Below are positions 15,092 to 29,143 of a stretch of 64,000 bases of DNA, in pieces. The notes beneath the pieces were generated by a model. That model was not told the DNA's origin. It saw nothing but the letters and a program-made list of their open reading frames with translations, and ran no database searches. The DNA is from Nymphaea colorata (Eukaryota > Streptophyta > Magnoliopsida > Nymphaeales > Nymphaeaceae), in assembly GCF_008831285.2 (NCBI RefSeq), contig NC_045143.1:5403503-5467502 (forward strand). Direction: 5' to 3'. The position numbers were made by a program, and so were the translations under genes. Every line of letters starts with the position of its first letter. The stretch's first letter is position 1.

Positions 15092-18000
15092 CTAACCACT
15101 GTCTGAGCACAAGTTCTCAAATCCCATGTACTCGTGCTTTTCGATCTTGTGGATCATATTTGATATGCCAACTCCACCTGTGAACATAAATTTTGCACGA
15201 AAAGCGAATGGACTGTAAATATATTGACAACTATGACAAGAAAGGAGAGATTCAAGATAGACAAACTGCGATCAGAAGGAGCAGCAATAGAGTGAGTAAA
15301 CTAAAAAACTATAAGTTCAATTAAGAAAGTAAATTTTCAAGACGAAATCAACTCAAGTTGTTATACATGCAGAATCCCTTTGCATAAAAGTGCTGACACG
15401 AGAAGTTACAAAGATGCACCCCTCAGAGATGAGTAAGGTTATTAGTTCACAGATTGAAAGAAAAAGAGACAGAACAGAGGCATTAATATTAGGAAAATGG
15501 TATCAATTCTGACAATTCAATTAACTGCTGAAAAGTCATGAAATTTCTGGGTACAAAGCCTGCCCAGGTTCAAAAATCAACTAATCAGTTCAAAATAAGA
15601 ATTATAAGTCTCATTTAATTATTTCGAACGCCTCAGTCTGGCAAGAGAATGGTAATTGGTGCCAACTTGCCACAGCAGTTTATTGCTTGGAATGTAGGCG
15701 AAGACACATTAAATTTAAAATTCCCACCATAATACAAATCAAGCATCTTTTTTTCCATGGAGGGAAATTGGGAAATATTGATCATAGAATTTAATTAATT
15801 CTTACCATTTTTTATAACAAACCAAGGATCTCTGTTTCCATAACAGAAGTAAGGAGATGTTGATCATGCATGGAAAAGCATGTTCAGGGGCCGTCCAATG
15901 GTTCCATAGATAATGGGATTGGGCTCTTACCTAATGAGATTGCACTAACAAAAATTGTGGAGGCCAAAATGAAGATAATAATTGATGCTCTCCCCAAAAC
16001 GATAATCAACTTTCTCACAACATGTTGCCCCACAAATGCAGCTGCCGTAGCTACAGCAATGAAGTACAATGCTGCCATGGAACAAAGAGAAATGATGCTT
16101 CAGTCTATACCAGTTTCCAGACCTGCAAGAACAATATAGAGAATGCTCTGTTTTTCGTACCATACGGGACAGGAATTCGATTCAGAAGATAGTACTCCAC
16201 AACGGACATGGATGAGGAGAATGTCATGACAAAAGTAGCTGTAGCGCTTGCAACCTGTCAAGAGATGATTTTTAATATTTAATGAGGGTATATAAAGGCT
16301 TCGAATAAATGCAGGATGACAGATGCGTAACGAAAGTTGGCCTATTTATTTGTATAGGGAGAATTTGCTACATAAAAGGAAAAAATATTTACATTTAATA
16401 AGATACCTGAGGAGGAATGCCCAGCTCTAGAAACAGAGGAACTAAGATGAATCCTCCTCCCAAGCCAAGAAGGCCACCTACTATACCAGCCAGAGTGCCA
16501 AAACAGCAATGCAGGACCAGCTGATGGGTCTTCCAGTCTGTAGCTTCCTCACCCTTGGAAGCAATCGTCCTCCTTCCTTTGTACAAGTTAACAGCTTGAA
16601 AGAACGTCGTGCCAACAGCAACGGGGATCTGAGAGCATCCACCATTACTCAATCCTCTCTTACACACTCAAACGAAAATAAACAATAATGAAGTAATTAA
16701 CGCCTGCAGGTACTCAACCTGAAGAAAGTTCAAAACCCAATATAAGGTTGAGCAGGTTCTTGTGTAATTCTGCACAGGCCGACAGAAAAGTGAGCAGGAA
16801 GATTAGTTCACTGTATGTCATGTACATCTTTTTTATAGGGATAAACAGAGTCTGCCTTAATGATGACTAACCTTTGAAATCTGAAAGCTAAGAAATGCGA
16901 TCCACACAAAGATAAGAATGAGAAGCTCCTTCCAGTAGACATTCTCTAGTAAAGGAAGCTGCATGGTCAAAGTCAAAGTCAGTGGAAGTTAGCCGCCTCA
17001 TGAGAATTTGTGAAGGTCATAAAAAATGAGGACTTACACTTTCATCTCCAGAATCTTTGCCCTCTGTCTTCATGCCATTGCCACCAGACTCCAGTTTCTC
17101 CCCTTCTGAAAGTTGGTTTGAAAAATATAAATGTCTAGAGGTAGAGTTAGACCATCAGAAGTAAATGCGTGGTGATATCTAGTTGATTTGCCCTCCCAAA
17201 CAACTTACACCCCTATCCTCCTACTACTTTCCGGAACCAATCGCTATATAACATTAGAAGAACAGAGTCAACAGAATAATTCAGGTGGTCGGTGTTCATG
17301 TGAGTTGATTCTTAAGTTGCATATGTTTTAGGAAAAAATGCGCATTTTCTTGTTTCTACAAAAATTTTAGCCTGAGAACCCACTTCTGAGTGTTGAAAAA
17401 AGGTCTAACTCTAGTTATTTAGAGACTGATTTTCACTAACTAAATCTTGAATCCATCCGTATAATCTGCTTTGAATGGCAATGCATGATCGTGAATCTTT
17501 TATGAGAACTGGAAAATTGCAAATTGAATGAAAGAAAACTGCGACCAACGTACCATTTTCTTTAGTAGCCCTGGCAAGCTGAAACCAGACAATATCAGTC
17601 GATTTTAGATCATGAACAGATCTCGAAACCCCACTGAAAGCAAACATTGATTGCTACATTTTTGTCAACTGAAGGACATACCTTTTTCATTTTGGTTTCT
17701 TTCTTCCAGGTTTCAACGCCTTTGCGGAAAGCTTTCGTTGAGGTGACTGAATGAATGCACAATCAGGGTGGCCACATTCAATAAATTAGCTCCTATTCCA
17801 ACTATGCCCAACTTGAGAAAAGAGCATGACCTCAATGAAGGATTTATTCATTACCCATGAAAATGAAAATCAGCAGCACAGTAACCATCCATTCTGCAAA
17901 CACCACATTGAAGGCGACACCTATGCTGATTCCAAGCATAAGCATCGGCTGAAAGAGCAGGGCCAGGTCGTAATCAATGATGGGCAGTGGCAGCGTCGGA

Positions 18001-21000
18001 TGCCTAAGCTTCAGGTTGTAGTACACAGTCGATCCTGCTGCACCCATTATCATACCTGTGGTAGAAAAGATAAAGACTGCTGCTAAGTGTCAGCCATTAA
18101 TGGCCGGTAACCGTTGCAAGGAAGAAGAAAGCACAGATTTCATTCATAGAAAAGGAAGTAGCAGCAGTAAGCAGAGTTGACGTTCCTCGGAAGTTAACTC
18201 AGTTCGTGTTAAAGAAGGGAAAAAATTTCGCCTTCAGTCTAAAATTTTTTTGTTCTACTTCAAGAGCTGAGGGCCATAAATTTCCTAAGAACTGCTAAAT
18301 AGAGATGCCAGGTTAAAGTTGTTCCTCAAGTTGAACAAGAAAGCTTAATAATTTAATGGAAAAGGTTCTTCAGTAATTGACATTTTCTTTGGGTCCTCTC
18401 CTTCGGTTCGCTGCATAAAGGATTGCATTTGCACATGATATGGTGAACCACAATGTTTAAGTTTTTCATGATTGAGGGTGTTCACATCAACCAAAAATTT
18501 CACTATAGCTGAGGCATAATTCGGACATATTTAACTTGACATCTAAGGGTGTTCAATGGGACGAGCCAACTTGATCTCAACTCAAACTTGCTTAGTTAAA
18601 TTTCACTTGAACTTGAGATGCAAAACAAAGAAAAAACTTTCTTAAAATGAACAAGTTGAAAACTTTCTTAAAATGAACAATTTGAGTTCGAGCCAGGCGA
18701 GCTCGATTTGTGTAAACTCGACTAAGCTTGCAAAGTGAATATTAAAATCACAAAACCATCATAAAAATAAATCGTTCCAGCAGCTTTCCATCTTGCTAGC
18801 AAGGGTTATGTTTGGAGTTCAGATCCAATAATCTTCAATCATGTTGAAAAATGAATTTTTTAGTAAAAAGATTCAGCTAAGCTCAAGCCAAATCTGGGCT
18901 CAAGCTTAACCAAGCCAAGGGTCGAGCCTGAGCTCGAACCAAGCTTGAGTTACTTGAGCTCAAGCGGAGTTCGAGCTGAATCAGCTCTGCTCGAACTTAG
19001 CTCATGAACTGCCTTACTAGCACCCTTCACATTATTTTCTCACTATCGTTCAAGTGATATTGTTAATCTTTTTCGTTTAGCTTATAAATCAAACACGATT
19101 TGTTAGGACCATGAAGCCCAAATATTTGAGCGCTTTAACAGCATGATTTTGCATTGTAGGAACTTTGTCCTTGCAACATTAAGGTACTAAAGTTTGTCGG
19201 TCTCAAATGTGACATTCCAACTCGGCGACTTCCACGAATCACCTTCACCATTGACTGGGCTAGCCCTTGCTGTCTGTGATGCCAGATGATTTGCACCAAC
19301 ATCACAGATCAAACATGAAAATCGTTCATTTATGGTGAACCCAATTCTAGTCCAGTCTGGTACTACTTTTGCCTTTCTATATCCGAGGGGCCACACTACA
19401 GGAGTGCCTAAGGCCTTCATAAATCCAAATGTGGGCAATATGTACGTGTATTAGGCAGAGTACCCCTTGTACCCTATTTGGACCCAGGCCCAGACCGGTC
19501 CCGCTTGCAGTGCCACATCTATTTCAAGGTGAATGAGAGAAGGTAAACAATTCAGAACAGTATGTAACTGTTTCATGAATATGGTCGAAAAATAAAAAAT
19601 ATTTACAAAACACTTAAAAAAATGTTTTATCATGGAACAATTACAAATGATTCCATTTACCAAACGGGCCCTTAAGTTAAACGCGGTCGAGGGTTACAGT
19701 GAATCTCTAATGCAAATTTACCAATTAAAAGGTGAAAAAAAAGGAAGGAAAGAAACAAAGAAAGAAAGATATGGTCTTACATTTCGAGATTGCGGTAGAC
19801 GACTTTGCGTCGAATCCGATGATGAGGGTAAGCATGGGAACAAAAATGCCTCCTCCTCCAACTCCTCCCACACTTCCAAATGCTGCTCCAAAGAAGCCAA
19901 TTAGGGTCCCCAGTGCAACCTTCACATTGTTGGACATGTACGATCCATAATAGACCTGATCATAAGATTAATGATCCAAAAGTTAAAACCCTTGATGCCC
20001 AAAAACGTTTGCATGTATAATATGTACTAGAAATGCTTGCTTTGTAATGTAGCCGGCTAATGAGGCCCTTTGCTAACACGATAACTAAGATCTTGCCAAG
20101 AACAGGTGAATCCTTCTTTAGTCTTGTCAAATACATGACAGCATCACATGGGACCTCGACGTTTTTGCTTTCTTTTGTTTTACTACGGGGATAAAAACAA
20201 AAGCCACTGTTTATTTCCTCTACTTTATGAGAGTAAAAAAAAAATTGACTGAAGGGCACAGATTGAGCAAAGAGCAGCGGATTCACTTTGTCTGGGGTGG
20301 CTAGAAAGCTCACACGACTGATTCATAATTGATTGTAAACTTCAAACTTGGAGTGCAGTAGAGGCTTTCAATATGGCAGACAAGACCACATGTGATTCGA
20401 CTAACTTTTGGAGCTAAAACTTTTTGTGCTAGCCCTACTTAAGAGCTTAGCATTTGTCCTCAAGATTTATGCACGTAGCGATGGGGGGATCAAGATGGTT
20501 GTTTGATAAGCCAATTGTTAGTTCGATCCTCATTGATATAAACTCATCTAACTTTTAAAGTTTTATGCCGCTAAGTGCAAACTACAAAGTCTCTTGAGTG
20601 CAATTTCTTCCGGGAAGATATCTAAAACAAAGTCATGCCTTTGTCCATGTGTAAATTCATTTAAAAGGAAAAGTTATAAGAAAATGTTCAAATATTCATG
20701 GAGTAACTAAAATGCGTCAAAATAAAAGGTTATTCAATCAAAACTTGAGCGTGTTTTTGGGAGGAAGAGAAAAGGAGAAAAAAATGAAGAAGAGATGGAG
20801 AACTCGCCGGCCAAGCATGTGGGTACACATCCGACAAATTGGGCTGCCTCAAAAAATTTATGAGCCTCTGCAGTTCGTCCATCTCCGTCTTCGACCTCGC
20901 CGCCGCCCTCCGATCACGCAGCATCAGGTTTCGCTCGGCCGAAGTGGCCAAGACCAGCGCCGACATGCAGGTTAACGCCATGAACGCTGCCCACCTCGAG

Positions 21001-21035
21001 TTCCTCCACCACGCTGCTGCTCCCCTTTCTGCCAT
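15092..21035 (-). CDS. TauE/SafE-family membrane protein, copy A, 12 exons, 480 aa
   Basis: Minus-strand exons: 21035-20808, 19955-19781, 18055-17855, 17746-17682, 17578-17554, 17105-17038, 16958-16872, 16769-16719, 16628-16407, 16254-16161, 16071-15931, 15177-15092 (stop TAG); 1443 nt in frame. The N-terminus has a hydrophobic signal-anchor (about residues 15-32). The first half carries the glycine motif [11 protein letters not shown] followed by [16 protein letters not shown], and [16 protein letters not shown] polar linker (about residues 215-245) separates the halves; the second half has [12 protein letters not shown] and [18 protein letters not shown]. The C-terminus is [19 protein letters not shown]. 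This is the plant TauE/SafE group, multi-pass proteins presumed to export sulfite or organosulfonates by analogy with bacteria; substrate and membrane are not known from sequence. Intron 1 appears to start with GC rather than GT. It is paralogous to the gene at 46470. Confidence 0.95.
18547..19027. repeat. Degenerate inverted-repeat element rich in GAGCTCGA motifs, in TauE/SafE A intron 2
   Basis: The stretch opens AGGGTGTTCAATGGGACGAG and closes with CTAGCACCCT, a short terminal inverted repeat. Its interior is dominated by variants of GAGCTCGAA and CAAGCTTGAG on both strands, a pattern seen in many plant non-autonomous elements. A direct 20-base repeat (18635-18654 and 18661-18680) lies inside. 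No clear target duplication was found, so the class is uncertain. Confidence 0.4.
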
Positions 21036-21400
21036 GCGGCCGCTCTCTTCTCCGACCTTCCCCCTAACGTACAGCGCCTGCCTCCTCTGTTCTCCTTTAA
21101 AAACCTTGAAAGCCTTCTAACTGCTTCTGATCACAACAAGAACTTAGTCCCTCCCGGCCTTCTCCTCCATTCGCTTACATCAAGAGCCAAAGGCTTCCGG
21201 TGTCCACGTCGGAACTAATTCTCAGAGTGACCGGCCATTAAGAGTCTGGACCTCCGTCTTCGTTCTTCCTTCTGATGATCTTCAGCCTGCCACTCAAACG
21301 AAACGAAGTGTCCACGTCGAACGGAGGTCCGGCAAGCCGAGCGGTTCGGACGAGAATGGCTGCGTCGGTCTTCCGGCGAGACGGAGGACGAACGAAGAGG

Positions 21401-21411
21401 ATCTATATATC
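21401..21411 (-). promoter_or_regulatory. Candidate TATA box of TauE/SafE gene A
   Basis: On the minus strand this reads GATATATAGAT, about 370 bases upstream of the start codon at 21035. The DNA between is GC- and CT-rich compared with the AT-rich flanks, consistent with a leader. Transcription start position is inferred, not shown. Confidence 0.35.
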
Positions 21412-21574
21412 GAGCTTGGAAGACAGTCAAAGAGCAATGCAGTTCAGTAGGAAGGAAGGAAACGAAACCAAATGGTTGAAGCACGAGTACTGCAATGGGA
21501 CAGTCTGCGTCTTCCTTCTGGTTTTCTTCTTCTTCTCCTCCTTTTGCTGAGGGAGCTCCAAACTTATAATACAA

Positions 21575-24500
21575 CTAAACGACGGTACTGCTGCTGACAG
21601 AGAACTGAAAATGATCAAGGAGAACAAAAAAGAAAGAGAAGGCTATGTGCCAGCATGTGGATTCCGAGTCGTGCCAATCAACCGATCTGGCACTGCTCGA
21701 GTTGTGGCTTGTGCTAATGAGAATTTTGTATCCCTTAAATCAAGGTGTTGTATTAATCAATATCCGATTCCCAATTGTATCGGAATTCTTAAAATCAGAT
21801 TCATATCACCGGCAATAAGAATGGGCTGTATATTTTCTTTTTCTCATGTATTGTTAGTATAGATTTGGGCTATTTTCTACCATATGTGTTTGCAACATTG
21901 CTCAAATTCATGATCAAAACTGACAAAACAGGTAGCCCCCAATGCTCTTAAAGTTGGCCCGTATCAGTGATGCGCATATTCTGCAAATGAGATGCATAGC
22001 TAGCAAGTATGATATTGCTTTTTAATATATATTATCTAGTTTTAAATCAATTTAAAGTATTTTAGATTATTCAAATTCATAAGTAACTTCATAAGTTTTG
22101 AACCATCTGGATGACTTCTGCACCAAGAATTTGAGAAAAAAAATGAGTCCCACAGTCGGACTTTCGTAGTGCAATTGCAGAATTTCTTTTAATGGAAGCC
22201 TTGAGCTCCACTCAACTCGCCCATGGTGCCATGATCGCGGCTCATGCTTGGACATGCAGAATTAGACAAGAAGATGTCCGGTTCAACGTTATTTTTAGCG
22301 CAACTTTTTAAATTTTCATGATTTTCTGAGCGGAATTTTCTGCCATCTATCTAATAATATAAAATTGTGAAAATAGTTTAGAAAAAAAATTCATAAAATT
22401 ACGCCGTATTTTAGAAAAAAAACTATATATATATTTTGGACTTGACAATGATAAAGGTGACACGGTCTGACGCTACGCATCGGACGAAGCGTGTCTGAAC
22501 CGGTTTAAAACTCTGACCTATTTCTAGTTCTAGTAAACCGGAAAAGCGTTGGAAATCGTGGGGAGTACAACATAGCAGAAAGAATGTTTGTTTTGAATTT
22601 TAATTTATGTTATTTGTAATATTGAATTTGAGTCATAAGTCCCGACTTTCAAAAGATATTGGTTGGGTCGACTTTCTTCGAAATAATAAAATGAAATATA
22701 TCTTTTGATACAATAAAATGAAATATATCTCTAATTTTTTTTTCAATAAAAAATAATTTGATACATTTTAAACTTATTTAACATAAAATATAGAAAATAT
22801 AAACTCATACTGGTCCTATACCATATTTGCAAGAAGTCAAATAGGCTGATATGGCTTCATATTAACCACACTGACTCATACATTTATTAATGGGCTACAA
22901 ACAAAAAATCATACTGTGTCAAACACATTATCCATGTGTTGAACAACCGCTTTTAATGCGGGTAGTGAGATGGATCAATTGAATTATGGTAGTTGTTTGT
23001 GTTATGAACGTGCTTCAATCTTTGATATGAAACTATAAGTTCATACGAGAGTCCAACTGCGGTTAAAATACTATTGAAAATTAAAACATATTTTAATCAA
23101 AATAGGTAGACAACCGATTCACATGGTCGATTCAAGAGTATCACATGTCAACTTTCGAGCATTTTAAAATCCAATTTAAAATTTTTCTATTTTGATCATA
23201 TTTCATGCATTGATATATTTATTTAGTGAAAATGAGTTTTCAAATACTTTTTTGACCAGTTCATCACAATCTTACCAAGCACACGTTACCAACTTACTCT
23301 TGCATCGCGTCCTTTTATATATTATTGTGAACAAGGCTACAAAAAGATGTCATGTACATTTTAAACGTATATACAATCCCAGGACACAGTACAAAAAAAT
23401 AACAGATCAATAAAAGGATGAAATTTCTACTAAGTGCATATTTATTTCTACGGCGACAAGTAATCTGCAATGTTCCGTCGCTTCTTGAACAACGGAGACA
23501 TTTTGTCTCCTGCCGCTCAATGATCTCATCATGTCCTGGAACACGAGCCCTGGTGACCACTCCCCCACATGGGCGGCAGTAGGTGGGCCCCAAACCTCCC
23601 TCCCCTTTGGAGCAGGGCCCAAACCCGAAATTTGTTCCTGTGATTGGACCGAGATCCGGGCCGCGAGACTAGGGATCACTTTGACATTATTATTATTGAA
23701 AGGGACGTGTCCTGTCCTCCTCCAGCCGTGCTTTCTCTGAGACCCGTCTAGCCCGGGTTCGGGTTTAGTTAGGCAAATCTTGAAGATCCAAATCTGGCGC
23801 ATCGCAGGATCGATATCACCTAACTCTCAGTTTTGAAACTCGGAACAATTTGAGACATTCGCAGGAAACTGCCGTCTTAGATTTTTATGATTCGGCAAAA
23901 TTTAAATTTGGAAAAAGTCTTAGATTAGAAAAATTGGATTTGGAATCGAATTGGCCATTGTGCAGATTCATTTTTTTTATAAATGTAAAAATGCATGTAA
24001 ATATTTAAAATAAGAAAAAATTGACAAAAATATTTGGAAAACAATAACAAGTGACGCATGACAACTCCATAATGGCCGAGTTTAATTTAATTCCAAACCA
24101 AGCCCTAACCCGCCTCAAACAACAAAAAAAAAGAATTACATGTAAACTTTAAAAAATTTCACTTGTTTTAATATATATATATATATATAGCTCTGATACT
24201 CGATCTGTAGAGAGTTGGATGACGGTATCAAATTTAAAGTATTAGTGGCTGGGAATACCTTATGCAGTCATATGGCTAGTGATCATATGGCTTATGACTT
24301 TACTAGGCTCTCTTGACGAGTAGTGTGACTTGCTTTTTAGGCATGTTCATGTGACACAGCTTCCAGGTTAAGGTGCATATGCTTTTTGAGTCATAGAATT
24401 ATTATGAGTGTCAGAGAAGCTAAAATTATTGGTTAATGTCTTCACCATTTGAATCTTACAGACATTCAAAAGAAGACATGAAGGGGATGCCACTGAAATG

Positions 24501-27500
24501 GGAAACCTAGCTCTCATAGCTCCCTCCCGATCTATGGTTTCTACAACTGTGAGGTGGATTTTATATTGTATGGAAAATAGAAAGACATCTTATACTAGGC
24601 CTTTATGTATCTCCTACAAGAAGAATGTATGCAGATGTCATTAGCAGAGCTACCGTGTGACTGTGACTGTTATGGGCCACTACCCATGTCAGCCTATATG
24701 AGATCTTTTGATGTGATGGAATTGAACCTAGGTTCAGTAAGCCACTTTAGACTCGGGTATATACCCGAGTAGCCCAACCCACTAACCTAGAAACTCCATC
24801 TGGCTCCGCCACTAATAAGGGCTTCTCCGTGTTCCGTGTTTGCTTTGTCAAATTACTTGGTTCACCTCTCTCAGACCACCTAAACATAACAAATTTAGCC
24901 ATCTAGCACATAGAGAAAGATAAAGAGAAAAAGACAGGTCAGATGGAAAATGTCTCTTAGATAAGTGGAAAAAGGTGGGAAATGAAGAAATGCCATGCAG
25001 TATACGCCTGCAATTAATAAGCGCAATGAAATGAAGAAGGGAAGGGTTTAGCAACTCAAGAAGAAGAATGGACGGAAATATATCATGTATACGCCAAATA
25101 GAAGAGCGTTAGCCAGCCATTGAAGGTATCGTGAAGTTTGTTTCCCCTTGGACCCTTTCGGCCTTTGCAATTCTATCTTCCCACTGTTAGTATTCCTCAT
25201 GAGCCAACAAGCCAAGTTCCGACAAACACGACTTGTTCCTTAAATTTTAGCTCACTCGTGTCTTGGCGGGTCTAACTCATTCAGTTGTACAACTAAGTTG
25301 ATCAAGCGAGTGTATTTCAAACTGAACTCATTCAAACCAGGAGCTACATGGCTGAATTTTCCTCAATATTGGTTCCAACTCGTAATGCAGATCCTCCTGA
25401 TGCTAGAAGAAATGAAATATAATCTTGGTACATTAATCTTTTAATCCCATGCATTGACTTCAGTTTCAACTCAAGTAAAATGTATGCTTTCTTATATTGA
25501 TCTCGTTCGTGTTTATTAGAAAAGAACAAACAAGAATCTTGAGAACTTGTAGCTAGCGATATTTCAGTTTCTGGATGTTCGAGCTTCAGCTGGCAGGAGC
25601 AGTGCAGAACAAGAATATTATGACTCCGGGAGGGACGGAACGTGGTTGATCAATTTCCCGCGATTATTTGCCCACTTCTCGCCGGAGATCGAGTGGTAGG
25701 CCATGGTTGGCCGAATTCTCCGACTCCTCACTTCCCCTTCCCCTCCATATGGTTCGAAACGAAACCTGCCATCTTCTCACGTTTCTGGGAGCGAAAGATG
25801 CCAAGTCGATGGATGGCCACAGAAGATCAGTCACTGAGTATTTGCTGCAAATCAGCCTTTGCATTTAAACCAAAGGTTTTTTTTTTTTTACATGTGACGT
25901 CGTCTTTCTCAGAAGGAAGAGAAAGAATAATTTTTGTGTATATTTGATGTTCGTTTATGCAAATTACAGTACGAGATTGGCCTATGGAAGTTAATTACAT
26001 AGTTAAAAACCTTGAAATCCATCTTCTACCAATTTAAGTTGTGTGCAGAAGTAGGAAATTAGGAGGAATAAATATTCATTGATTAATTTTTGTCTGCACA
26101 AACCACATAACTGCTAGAAGATATAATATATCAGACGAACATCACATAATGAATGTACATGCATAATATATGGTATTAAGACACTGATTGATCAAAGAGC
26201 GGCCGAGCTTTCCACAACCCCAATCAGATCACGAATGCACGTCCTCACCGTTCATTTGATCCGAAGACTTGGACGTGACAGCATCCAAACACCATGGAAC
26301 TCAAAATGAATGATAAACAAAGAATAGTGACTGAAATAAAACTAAGATCACATGCAGGCGATATGGGGAGATGACAAGTGAACGTGTCGTTTGGCTTAAT
26401 TTAGTTTAATTTAATTTAATAGTTGAATACATATTTGATATCTTTAGGACTTTTCAACCAAAAAATTTTAAGCACATAATATAATTGACATTAATTTAGG
26501 ACTCTACTAACATCACACGCCCTCAAAAATAGATGTCATATTGGAAGTTGGTTCGATCAAACCTGATCTGCGACTATGATCCAAACGATTCAATTGGTTA
26601 ACAGCATTAAATAACCAAATTAATCTGATCTGCATTTCATTATTCCGATCACTTAGAGAAGAACCGAGCAATCGATGGCCAAGAAACATTTTAAAACAGA
26701 AAATATCTTCTTTAATAAAATTATTCAATGGACAATCCGGCAGGGAAGAAGGTTTCAAAAGACGAATCCTCTACCAAGCACATAACCAACATCGCAGATC
26801 CGGCACATTCAGTGAACACCTTGTTCCAATTTTATCGGATGAACATTCTCTGTTATACAATTCACACACTAAAAACAATGATAATTCTCTATTTTTCGAC
26901 ATACAAACACACACACAATGGGGATTACAATATCGGATAACCCCATTGTATATTGCTAGAAATGTTTGAGAGTGAGATGATTGTCATTCTTTCTCCATTT
27001 TAGACGTGCTAATCTAGACCCTTTGTCATGATATGAGTTGTATTAGTAATGGCTCTTTAACCAGTTTACCCATTCACTAGTTCCATAATTCGATCTGCGG
27101 TTTCTTGTGTTTGCATTCAGAATCAAGTATTCCTCATGTATTAAAACGGTCATGGAAATAGTCTTTTACACTGCCCTTAACAGAAAGCATGCATATGTAT
27201 TATGTTCTCGGGTAATGGGACATGGATTCTGATTTATATTTATTTCCAACTTGGGTTTGCAATAATTTGTAATTATATATATATGTATGTGTGTGTGTGT
27301 GTGTGTATTGCGTTATGCTATGAGGGAGAGTTTGGACTGTAATGTCTTTGGGACTAAAAAATTCACATATTTAACTTTTAAAGCCAAATAAAAGAGAAAA
27401 TGGTTTGGAACTAAAAATTCACATGTTTGCTTAAATCTGCTTAAGTTGGATGTGGTAAAACCTAAAATGGACTGACATATGATCTGTTATCATGTAAGAT

Positions 27501-29100
27501 AATAATGATGTTAAAAAGAACATAACTAAGTTTGATGATTAATTTACATAGGTAGGGAATTCCCGGCACCTAAACGGAGTTTGCAAACACGTACATTTTC
27601 ACAAGATATCACATTCGGAACCGATCCATCGTCGTTTTAGAATCCGCATCACAGCATAAAACCCTACGTAGGATTGAATTTGGACGCGATAAGTTGAACT
27701 AAGTCCTGAGTGAGATGATCATTTCCCGCTGTTAAAGGGCAGTCCCGTGGGAATGATCTTATTAGAAAGCACCGTTTTCATTTTGAGTCCACTTATTTGC
27801 AAGATTTGAAGAAACACTACCAACCTTTTTGAAGATGTATATTCAATGGATTAAGCATGCTGTAAGTTGTATTTTTTTTTTTTGTATTAACCTCAAATTA
27901 AAGCTTCATCTCCCTTATTTCACTAATTAGTTCTTACTGTAGCTAACAACTATAGTTGCAGACCTGGTACGCGGGGGAATGGAGGAAGGGTAAGGGCTCT
28001 GGATGTTTGGCTACGCGGTAGGATGAAATACTGTTCATGCTGACCCAACAACTACATGAGTTGCACATATAGTGCCATTGAACACAGCTAATTAAGTAGC
28101 TCAAAAGCTGGTTTGAATTGGATTCGCAGCCATACCATAAAATTGATAAACACTCGAAGTTGCAATCTTTCTTGGGGATGTAAACGTATTGGATAAGTCA
28201 GACTATTGATCCGCATTTGAATTTGTTCAGTCGAATTTGATAAAGAAATCGTCGTCTTAACTAAATTTAGATTTAAATCCGATGTGCAGTTTTATAACTA
28301 AATTAAGAAAAAAAAAAAGTCAGAATTCAATTGCGGTTACACAAAATTCGATCAAAAATTAAATCCAACCTGAATTCTAACTTCTTACATCCCCTACTCT
28401 GACTAACGAATGACAAAGAAGATGTGTTCATTAAATCATGGCATGTTGGTCACTTAAATTTGTGCTTTTCGATATTTTCTTAAAAAAAAGAAGCTCTTTC
28501 ATATTGTATATTGAAAAAAAAAAAGGTTATATGGTCAAGGTTGTCTGTTACTGTGGTTAATATTTGAGATTATAGCCAAATGTGGTCTCATAAATGAAAT
28601 CTCTTGTTTTTCTAATAAAAGAATTCTTAAAAAGACTTGAGATTAGTATGGCGCTGAAATCCTCCTACCCCAAGAATTCGATATATATATATATAGTAAA
28701 TATTTTTTACGTTATATGCCTTTCCAAAGAGTTAATAGGGACGTGACATATTTTGCATGCATGTGATCTCCATATTTGAAACCCTAACGATTAAAAAATC
28801 AAGCATTTTAGTGTCGCATAGGTTTAAATAGCAGTTTGAGCTTTCTCGACCTATTGAAGTCATATCTTTGATTTTTTCACTAATTTTTCATTTCATTTCA
28901 TGGTTGTTTTGTAAAAGAAACTGAACGTAAAAGCATTTCACTGGAGCATAAGAGAACGATGAATTAAACACTCTCATCTTCGACGAATCTGTCGGACAAT
29001 CGGCCTCTGAATAACTATTTGATCTTTAAAAAGAGTTGTGAGCTAAAGCAAGCCAAACGTAAATTGACAGTACGATCGACGAAAGGTGCAGAAGCTGCGC
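21575..29100. other. Intergenic DNA upstream of TauE/SafE A (left part of the 25-kb spacer)
   Basis: No gene is supported. The stretch is strongly AT-rich. It has small TA tracts (24172-24188, 28681-28697), a GT tract (27290-27308), a short hairpin whose arms are ACAATGGGG and CCCCATTGT (about 26916-26952), and a direct repeat of AATAAAATGAAATATATCT near 22685 and 22713. Two GC-richer patches (23400-23810 and 25620-25870) carry open frames on both strands but no recognisable protein. Confidence 0.5.
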
Positions 29101-29143
29101 CGGACTGTCTTTTCAGGAGGCCGACCGTCCATTGGCGTTTGCG

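Noticed and set aside
17826..18086. Plus-strand ORF opposite TauE/SafE A exon 3
   Set aside because: It is the antisense shadow of a strongly conserved coding exon.
21215..21574. 119-codon minus-strand ORF upstream of TauE/SafE A
   Set aside because: It spans the likely promoter and leader of copy A, and copy B has no corresponding protein sequence.
23407..23802. 131-codon minus-strand ORF
   Set aside because: No domain or exon context was recognised; the patch is only modestly GC-richer and is open on both strands.
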